DNA from: Pyrenochaeta sp. MPI-SDFR-AT-0127
Lineage: Eukaryota; Ascomycota; Dothideomycetes; Pleosporales; Cucurbitariaceae
Assembly (NCBI GenBank): GCA_020747015.1
Contig: JAGTJM010000022.1
Coordinates: forward strand, 1 to 64,000
DNA: 64,000 nt
Direction of reading: 5' to 3'
The notes beneath the pieces are model-generated. The model had not been told where the DNA came from and searched no databases. It saw nothing but the letters and a program-made list of their open reading frames with translations. The translations under genes and the position numbers were made by a program. Positions 56,193 through 64,000 of this stretch are shown piece by piece; the stretch's first letter is position 1; every line of letters starts with the position of its first letter.

Positions 56193-57056
56193 GGTGGGTA
56201 GGCTCTAATGTCAAGCGTTTCGAGAGGGGTGTGTGGAAAGTATGCGGCAGCAGGAATAAGTGATAGGGCATAGATAGCCAGGTCAGAAGCAAAGTAGCAG
56301 TGAAGTGAGGTGGAGCTTACTCAAGCTCCGTACAGGCTTAGACTCAGGACGTCTGGGGTCCCGATCGGCATTAAGTCAGTGAACCGCTGTGCTGGAATTG
56401 ACTCTGTACTCTGTGCTACAAGCACTTGACAAAAGCAACGTTTATCGCGCAATCGGCGTTTCCGCTCACGCAATGTAAAGATACGAACGTGTGGCTGCAG
56501 TGAACCAAAGAGAAAGTTGTGTTTCTGCAGGTGAACGTCATGCCTCTTCTCAATCAACCTAGGGAAGGCGACTTCTCATATCGCACAAATGATAAGGCTA
56601 CCCATCGTCACTAAGGGCAACTAGGAGGGATTCAGTGTTACGAAAAGGTTGTTTGTAATAATTTCACAAACATAGTATGCCACTTTCCCGTCAAGACATA
56701 CTATGGAGTGGCATAGGGCGGACGGTAATGAGCTACCTCGAACCTTGCGATCGGCCACGCCAAGAATGACGCGATGTCACGAGTTTGATTGACACCGTCC
56801 AATGACCCCAGCCAGTAGCTTTTCTTCATGAGACTCGCAAGTCTCCAAGATAATGTGAGACAGTCAATAATGTTTAGGCATGGGGTGGTTCGGGAGTTTT
56901 TTTCAGCCATAGCATGCGAAGCTCCGCTATAATTTGATGAGTGTTCGATTTGAGCCAGGAACATCTGGACCACTATGCTTGGTGTACAAAATCGCCCAAG
57001 TCGCATCATTAAACTCGTGAATAAAATGGGGCAAAAAAGTCTCCACAAGCCTTCAC
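56193..57056. other. Intergenic region without a supported gene
   Basis: Promoter of the transporter and 3' side of the proteasome gene. An open frame on minus (56701-57066) has no start context or family match and overlaps the Rpt6 stop. Confidence 0.5.
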
Positions 57057-58278
57057 CTACTTCCACAATTTGCTCAGACTGGTAGCCTTGTCATCATGCT
57101 TGTTCAATACCTTGGCGGTCGCAAGGTCAAAGTCCTCCTGAGTGACATGCACTCTTCGCTCTCTGAGCGCGTACATGCCAGCCTCTGTGCAGACACCCTT
57201 CAGTTCAGCACCTGAACACCCATTCATTTTCTCGGCAATCTTGGTCAGATTGATTCCGCGCGTCAAATTCATGCTCCTGGAGTGGATTCGCAGAATATCT
57301 GCTCGCGCCTCAACCGTTGGTGGTGGGAATTCGATCTTTCGGTCAATACGGCCAGGGCGAAGCAGGGCAGGGTCCAAAATATCCAGACGATTGGTTGCCA
57401 TAATGATTTTGATGTTTTTGGTTGGCTCGAATCCGTCCAGCTGGTTCAGCAATTCCAGCATAGTTCGCTGAACCTCAGAGTCACCGCCCGAGCTTCCTTC
57501 GACACGGCTGGAGCCGATGCTGTCAATTTCATCCATGAAGATGATACTGGGAGCGTGTTCTCGCGCCATGATGAACAGCTCTCTGACCATACGACTGCCC
57601 TCGCCAATATATTTCTGTACCAACTCGCTTCCCGAAACTCGGATGAACTTGCAGTCAGCATGATGTGCCACTGCACGGGCAAGCAGCGTTTTTCCTGTCC
57701 CGGGCGGGCCATATAGGAGTACACCCTTCGGTTGTGCGATGCCGAGTGACTCAAAGAGCTCTGGGTGTTGTAAACCAAGCTCAATGACTTCCTTTATCTC
57801 TTTGATTTGCTGATCGAGACCACCTATCATGTCGTACGTGCTGTCTGGCACCTTCTCAACCATCATAAGTGACACTAGCGGGTCGACAGACGACGGTAGT
57901 AGCTTCTCCAGCTTGTATGAGTCGCTGAGCAATGTGACACGCTTGCCAGCAGTCAGTTTGCTGATGTCAACGCTGTCGGCGACATCAACAACTATAGGCA
58001 TTCTGGTTAGTGTCGACCCAGAGCCTTCACAAATTAGACGTACCGTATTTCCCCTCTGGATGCACTTTAACGAGGACTTTCTTGGTGCCCATGACCTTCA
58101 CCACCTCGCCAACGTACGACCCCGGTTGTTGTAGAAGGCCGAGCTCTTCTCGCAGTAACCGCACTCTTGAGTTGTAGTCATTCCGCTGAGCCTCGAGTCG
58201 CCGTAGCTTTGCCTGTCCCTGTATAATCTCGAGTTTCATGGCCTCTATCTTGTTGTGGAAGAAGGTATCAAGCGCCAT
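57057..58278 (-). CDS. RPT6: 26S proteasome regulatory ATPase Rpt6
   Basis: Predicted exons (minus) are 58278-58044 and 57991-57057 (389 aa; intron 52 bp). It is one of six AAA ATPases of the 19S base that unfold ubiquitinated substrates. Seen: N-terminal coiled coil (KLRRLEAQRNDYNSRVRLLREELG), OB-fold segment with VGEVVKVM and VHPEGKYVVDVA, Walker A GPPGTGKT, the pore loop region VQKYIGEGSRMVRELF, Walker B IIFMDEIDSIG, the sensor and arginine-finger stretch ATNRLDILDPALLRPGRIDRK, and the C-terminal helix bundle ending LSKLWK. Rpt6 rather than other Rpts is chosen from IGGLDQQIKEIKEVIELGLQHPELF and the size. The acceptor is the second AG after the branch point; the first would create a stop at once. 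Confidence 0.95.
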
Positions 58279-59035
58279 GATTGTGGTGGCGCCGGCAGCG
58301 GTAGGCAAAGGTGATGGTTGTGGGGAGGGTCAAGGGCGAAGAGGTGCTCGAAGCCGGGCAGTCTGGAGAGTATGAGCCAGTCCGAAAGCCTCGATTTGTG
58401 CTGTGTGTAGTGATGGCGCTTGGAGTGATTGTTTGCCTGTTGGTGTCGACCAGTGTCACTGGAAGCTTCCGAGAAGCTGCGACCGCTGGATTAACGTTTG
58501 GCCGAAACGTGCGCTAGGGTGAGAAAGAGCGCCCGCACCACGGGTCGTTCCTTCCCAGCACGGGTGAGTGTGCCGGCGTCAACCCTTTCACAGCAGACTA
58601 GTGTGGGCGCGTGTGAGGATGTGTGTGTGTACATGTCTGCTTTGGAGGAGCCCAAAGCGTGAACAAGGCTCCACAGTAGATTGTTCCATTTCCCATGTTC
58701 CGTTGTCTTTGTTGCTGCAAGTAGTGCGTTCGCGTGGCAGTTCGCTCCCCCTCGAGTAAGACAGGGTCCGGGATATGTCCGAGTGCTGCAGGCAGCTTGT
58801 GATGAATCGCAGATCCCGGGCTGCAACAGGTCATCTGCGTGCTACCTTTCTCCCACCTCCACAGAGGGGCCCGAGAGTGACTGTAATGCATCTCTGTCTT
58901 CGTTCCGTCGTAACCGTATGGCGGCTGAGGTTTGACTCGCGCAAATAAACACTCAATCAGGCCGTGGCCGCGTCCGCAATCTCAACCACGCCCAAAAGTA
59001 CCTTCCCTTGCACACCCTCGTCGTGCAGCTTCGTC
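58279..59035. other. Divergent promoter region between Rpt6 and the cation antiporter
   Basis: Housekeeping divergent promoter; GT-rich stretch around 58600-58640. No gene supported. Confidence 0.5.
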
Positions 59036-62000
59036 ATGGACGATCGCACATCCGCAGGAGGCCGAGCCAACGCGCCGCCAGATAGCTCGCGGCAGGAGAG
59101 CTCCCATGGCGCTGAGACGCCCACACCCACACCAAGCACAGTAGGCACAGAGTCGGCTCGCTGGCGGCCGCCGCAAGCTGCCAATTTGCCAACAAGCTAT
59201 GGTAAGACTTTGCCAGCATCTGGTCACGGCAAGCACGCGCGGATACTGATGGAGACATAGGGTCTATTACCTCGAGCATTGAGCGCCGACAGCAAACCCC
59301 AGCCGCCCCCGACCAGGGCTCAGCGAAGCCCAAGAAGCCCTCCATGAGTCGCCGTACAACATCATCCAAGTTTCCGCACAAGGGCCAGGAGTTCAGTGTC
59401 GACGATGCTGAAGAAGAAGTCCAGCTTGACCAAGTCGAGCTCGATAAGCGGCTCAAGCAGCGACAACCCCACCCATTGCGCCGTAAACCCTCGACGGTGC
59501 GTCGTAAGACTGGCGCACAGCCAGCTCCACTTACCACGATAGAGTCTACCGATGACGACGAAGCCGAGCAGGAGGTCGTAGAAACACCGATCGATGCAGA
59601 TGCACAACCCGGCTCGTCAGGAGAGGAGACGATCAGGGTAGAGGAGGATGACAGTGGAACACCTGACGATGAGGACGAGGGCGAGCTGAGCGACGCAGAG
59701 AGCTTCACACTGCGCGACCGCCAGGATGCTATCAATGTGACACATCCCTTCGGTATTAGGATCTGGAAGCCTGCCCTCTACAAGAAGGGCCGATCTGTCC
59801 AGCGCAACGCAGAAGCAGACATTCACTCGTCGCCGGGCCTCTATGTCAGCAGATGGCTCGTCCTCTTCAACATCGCCTGGACGCTGATATTCGGCTGGTG
59901 GCTGGCACTTGTCGCCGCTGCTGGAGGTCTGCTCTGCGCTCTGCTGGGCTTTGACGACAGTTGCGTTGAGTACTCGCATCTACTCTTCCATCTTGCCGTT
60001 TATGTCTTCTACCCGTTCGGCAAGTACGTCAAGCTCATGCAGGACGAGGCCTATGTAGAAGAAGACGAGGGTGAAGGTCGCAGCATTAGTGAGTACGAGC
60101 AGTGGCAAAGCGGCGACATTGAAGAAGGACGTCTGTTCTTCGGCCCTACCACTGGCCAGAATTCCATCATTGGTCGACGACGCAACAGCATCGATTCTTC
60201 TGGGGGCGAGACAACCAGCCTTTTGGGGAGAGATGGCCGGGCGAACATTGCCCACGCTGATTCAGCGAGGACGAAGAGGAGGCTGTTCGGTCGTGGAAAA
60301 TGGAACCTTGGCCGAGTCATCTTCTTCCTGTTCTTCTATGGCATCTTCAGCCCTGCCCTTTTCCTTGTTTCCGGACTCTGCTGGTTCCTCGTCTTCACAA
60401 TCCCTATGGGTAAGGTCACACTGCTGCTCTTCGACCATCTCCGGCGTCATCCCTTGGCTCTGTCGTTCCATTCTGACAATGGCAACGTTCGACGTCCCGG
60501 TGAATCTTCCTCCATCTTGCTGTGCACCTACCGCGCAGTTGGCATCAAGTACTGGAAGTACACTATCGATGGTACAAATATCTTCCTTATCAATCTCCTC
60601 GGTCTTGTGGCATTCACTATATTCGACTATTTTGTTTTGGATGAGGCCATGGGCCTTAAGATTTGGCTGACCGACCAATTTCTTCTCTTTGTACTTGCAT
60701 TGTTGTCCATCATACCCCTGGCATACTTTATTGGTCAAGCCGTTGCTTCTATTTCTGCCCAATCATCCATGGGCGTTGGCGCCACTATCAACGCCTTCTT
60801 CTCCACGGTCGTTGAAGTGTTTTTGTACTGTGTGGCACTAAAGCAGGGCAAAGCGCAACTTGTTGAAGGCAGCATTATTGGAAGCATATTCGCTGGTATT
60901 CTCTTCCTGCCAGGGCTATCTATGTGCTTTGGAGCTCTGAAACGAAAAACCCAGCGCTTCAATGTAAGATCTGCGGGCGTGACTTCTACAATGTTGCTGT
61001 TTGCCGTGATTGGCGCATTCGGACCAACACTCTTCTACCAGATCTATGGAAGCGTAAGTGCCTTGATTAACCCCCCAACTGGCAATGCTAACTATACTCA
61101 GCATGAACTCAACTGTCACCAATGCGTTCGCCATCACAACGTCGACGAAGAAAGGGACTGCCGTAGATGCTATTACTCGCAAACACCAGCATTGAACGAC
61201 CGCTTCTATAATGAAGCGGTAAAGCCCTATACTTGGTTCGCGGCTGCTATGCTTTTCTTCTCTTACATCATCGGCCTGCTTTTCACTTTGCGGACACATG
61301 CCGCGACCATCTGGACCGAACCGGACGAGAAGGAGAAGAAGATTCTGGAGATGAGTGCGAGCAGCCTCAGCAACAGCGGGCACCTTGACTTTCCACACTC
61401 GTCCTTTGTTAGGCAAGCGACAGGGCAATCGATCTCGCGCGCACAAATACGTGATAGCCAGTTGTACAAACGTATCGTAGGGCAGACGCTACAAGAAGTT
61501 GGGCTTGGTACGGATGAATCACCGTCAGAAAACAGGCGGCCTGGCTCGAAGTCAGACGGCAACACCCCGCATCTTGTTCCGCCCAAGGACAGTGATGCGC
61601 GGTCTCACCATTCGTTCCATGTGGAGGGGCTTACAGACGATGCCGCCCAATCTTTGGCACGACAGATTACAGAGATTGCAGCAACTACGACTGCCCTAGC
61701 CACGCGTGATGTGACAAGAGCGCCCCGTAAAGCGGCTCACATGGCCCATACGCCGAGTAAACCACACGCTGAGCGCCCAGCAAACATACGAACGACAACG
61801 GAGGCTCCAGAGGAAAATGAGGCTGCACCTGGCGGTCACGATGCGCCCAATTGGAGCCGACAAAAGAGTGCAGCGATCCTGCTGACGGCTACGCTTGCAT
61901 ACGCCATCATTGCGGAAATTCTGGTCAACACGGTTGACGCGGTCCTAGAAGGCTCAGACATTGACGAGAAATTCCTTGGTATCACACTGTTTGCGCTGGT

Positions 62001-62589
62001 TCCCAACACTACCGAGTTTTTGAACGCCATCTCATTTGCCATGAATGGTAACATTGCGCTGTCCATGGAAATTGGGTCGGCATATGCGTTGCAAGTGTGC
62101 CTCCTTCAGATTCCAGCGCTGGTTTTCTACAGCGCTATTCATGCCTCGTATATTCCAGCAGGAGAAGTCATCCACCAAACATTTACACTCATCTTCCCTC
62201 AATGGGACATGGTTACGGTTATCCTGTGCGTTTTCCTCCTCTCGTACATGTACGGCGAAGGAAAGAGCAACTACTTCAAGGGGTCGATTCTCATTCTGTC
62301 GTATTTGGTGGTGATTGCTGGATTCTACCTCTCTGGGTTCAACGACGATGCGAGAATGGGGGTTGATCCAAAGGACACATTGGCCCTGGGCGGTCTCGTT
62401 CAACAGCAAGTGCAGTCGATGACTTTCAAGACGGCTGGGCGGGCCGAAGCGGTGCGGCATACTGATGAGTGGCTGCAATTGGGTTGTACGATTGGTTATC
62501 TAGATAGTGTTTTGATGTCAAGGATGGCGATTGCCTTTGTCTCACTCATTGCACAGGTGTTTGACTGGGTTGACACCGTGGGCACATAG
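59036..62589 (+). CDS. VNX1-like calcium/cation:proton antiporter (CaCA superfamily)
   Basis: Predicted exons are 59036-59201, 59261-61053 and 61102-62589 (1148 aa). Vacuolar or ER-type low-affinity monovalent cation/H+ and Ca2+/H+ exchanger of the VNX1/YNL321w type. Seen: a long charged N-terminus; RIWKPALYKKGRSVQR before the first helices; the first alpha-repeat with GVGATINAFFSTVVEVFLY and VEGSIIGSIFAGI; a luminal Cys-rich loop (HELNCHQC, DCRRCYYSQTPALNDRF); a long cytosolic loop; and the second alpha-repeat with FALVPNTTEFLNAISFAMNGNIALSMEIGSAY. The acidic residues of both repeats are present. The 48-bp stretch 61054-61101 has full intron signals (GTAAGT, GCTAAC, CAG) but is a multiple of three without stop. 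I call it an intron because it interrupts a conserved segment. Confidence 0.92.
61054..61101 (+). other. In-frame, stop-free 48-bp intron
   Basis: GTAAGT...GCTAACT...CAG within the antiporter. Its length is divisible by three and it holds no stop, so retention would insert 16 residues in the luminal loop. Confidence 0.7.
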
Positions 62590-63482
62590 CGTTGGCGTTG
62601 AATCATAGTTGGTTTTCTCATGATGAAGTTTTGTTTGCCGTGTTGACTGGTGCTCATGTCGATCGGCGTGGCGTGCATTGGATCCTTCGCGGGGTGCCGG
62701 GGAACCTGCATCGAACTAGACATGTACCTTTTGTGTGGGGGGAGGGGGAGCGCTGACTGGATGATGGCACGTTGGTTCAGACTAGAGTTTGGTACTGGTT
62801 GCCCTCGGGCACTGGGGCACTGGGGCTGCAATTGTCCGAAGCCGATTGGCATGCATCTGAGTACCTGGTGACGACGGCAGCGGAGCAGCTGGCATGGCTC
62901 TGGGCGATACGGAGCGTCGCGGAAGACTGCGCCTGGTTTGGTATTTGAAATGGCAATGCATACGCCGGGGGGGCAGTGCAAGCGACCACAAACGACTCGA
63001 TGCTGGCTGATGGGACTGGGGGGTTTCAGATGGTGAGCAGGTCGTTGGAATCCTGGGCTGCGACGTGCGACCGACTTGTGAATCCTTGCATGGGCATCAT
63101 CATGGTGGATCGCCGGCGTCGTGCGGGTGGGATCATCAATCGATATCCTGCCGGGCCCGCAGCTTCACCCCCGGTATATCGTAGCACCTGTCCCTCGCAT
63201 TCTCCCGCTATTTCCGCGCTCTTTGTCTCTCCTCCTCTCTCCCCTCTCTCCCCTCTCTCCCCTCTCTCCTTGTCTCTCCCCCGTGCCGGCTTGCTTGGTC
63301 TTTGTCCTTGTGCCCAGCGCTTGCTTGGACGCGACCGAGCCGAAAGCCACCACCCCCGCTCCTCCGAGCCCATGGAGAGCCCGGACTCGTGCGCTTGTCA
63401 TCGATAGCAAAAAGACGCGCAGACCTGCTGCTACCCTCGCCGTTTCACGGCGTCTCTCCATACACGCCTACGACTTGTGGAG
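62590..63482. other. Intergenic region with CT-rich microsatellite
   Basis: 3' side of the antiporter and promoter of the last gene. It contains four tandem copies of the 9-mer CCCCTCTCT (first copy slightly different) at 63229-63272. No gene seen. Confidence 0.5.
63229..63272. repeat. CCCCTCTCT-type minisatellite
   Basis: Four tandem CT-rich 9-bp units about 210 bp upstream of the next start codon. CT tracts are common in fungal promoters. Confidence 0.75.
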
Positions 63483-64000
63483 ATGCTGCTCGGTCGACTC
63501 AAAGGCCTGCCCTGGCTGCTGGCCGGCCTGCTCTTTGCATCCGCCGCGACCGCCACCATCACATCCTCCAACACGTCGACTGCCGGCGGACGATTCCAAG
63601 GCACCCTCCCATTGAAGCACGCCGAAGGGGACAGGGCACAGATTGCACAGCTGGTTCCATTGACCCGCGCAGCCGCGCAGCGAACCGTTCGTTCCCACCG
63701 CCCATGTCGCGATGCACTTGTGACGAGAGCTAACAGCACCAGATCGAGGGCAATTTGTACAACACAAACTTCTCCAACGTCGTCAACATCTCCAACAGCG
63801 ATATCGCGTACATTAGCTGCAATCTGAACGACTACACCGGCTTCATCGAGCCCCAGCGCATCTTCGAGGACGCTTATCGGAATGCCAACATATCGGGCGT
63901 CATCTTGTACAGCACGGCAACCGACTACTGCGATTACGAGCAGAACAACAGCCAAGACATGATGCAAGACTTTCCAGTCCTGTCCATGACGAACAAGGGC
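63483..64000 (+). CDS. Secreted/membrane protein, 5' part, with PA-like luminal domain (possible PA-TM-RING ligase)
   Basis: Predicted exons are 63483-63686 and 63743 to beyond the window edge; the intron of 56 bp is phase 0 (GTTCGT donor, GCTAAC branch point). Seen: signal peptide (MLLGRLKGLPWLLAGLLFASAATA); a Ser/Thr-rich stretch; then IEGNLYNTNFSNVV and a region ISGVILYSTATDYCDYE, which looks like a protease-associated (PA) fold, with several N-glycosylation sequons. The 3' part is missing. In fungi this kind of N-terminus often belongs to transmembrane RING ubiquitin ligases of the secretory pathway, but no RING or membrane segment can be seen here, so that is inference. Confidence 0.6.

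Noticed and set aside
56701..57066. Minus-strand open frame of 121 codons after Rpt6
   Set aside because: Overlaps the Rpt6 stop, lacks start context and family resemblance; likely 3' UTR.
59034..59735. 233-codon serine-rich minus-strand frame
   Set aside because: Antisense shadow of the charged N-terminus of the antiporter.

Overview
The window is nuclear DNA of a filamentous ascomycete. Nearly all introns are 46-80 bp GT-AG introns with CTAAC/CTGAC-type branch points. The gene content (Brf1, Rpt6, PRMT1, Zn2Cys6 regulator, CBM18 chitin deacetylase, GH3 enzyme, CmcJ/AsaB-type enzyme) is Pezizomycotina-like. I lean to Dothideomycetes (Pleosporales) from the general look of the proteins; this is inference. 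No tRNA, rRNA or intact transposon was recognised. Exon joins were worked out by hand from splice consensus, reading phase and family alignment, and are predictions.

Layout. 1-15.1 kb: 3' end of a 2-isopropylmalate synthase-like gene, a Baeyer-Villiger-type monooxygenase, a mitochondrial ABC1/UbiB-type kinase, a kelch-repeat protein with a frameshifted last segment, a PI-PLC-like phosphodiesterase and a chitin deacetylase with four chitin-binding modules. 15.1-22.2 kb: gene-poor, with one secreted carboxylesterase. 22.2-40.8 kb: mostly core genes. These are an M28 aminopeptidase, an acidic nuclear-type protein, TFIIIB subunit Brf1, arginine methyltransferase PRMT1, a conserved hypothetical protein, riboflavin synthase, a SUGCT-like CoA-transferase, a PHD-finger protein and a kinesin. 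40.9-56.2 kb: accessory. It has a broken F-box-like gene, a GST fused to a CmcJ/AsaB-type domain, a GH3 beta-glucosidase, a decayed fumarylacetoacetase-family gene, a GFA protein, gentisate 1,2-dioxygenase, a Zn2Cys6 regulator and an MFS transporter. 57-64 kb: Rpt6, a VNX1-like cation/H+ antiporter and the 5' part of a secreted or membrane protein with a PA-like luminal domain.

How genes may work together. The stretch 47.8-56.2 kb looks like an aromatic-acid (gentisate) catabolic cluster: ring-cleavage dioxygenase, transporter and regulator. The neighbouring FAA-hydrolase-type gene, the expected fumarylpyruvate hydrolase, is a pseudogene, so the cluster may be incomplete here. The rest is ordinary housekeeping plus secreted or wall-modifying enzymes. 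Several long poly-G tracts and two G-run-associated frameshifts could be assembly errors or real decay.
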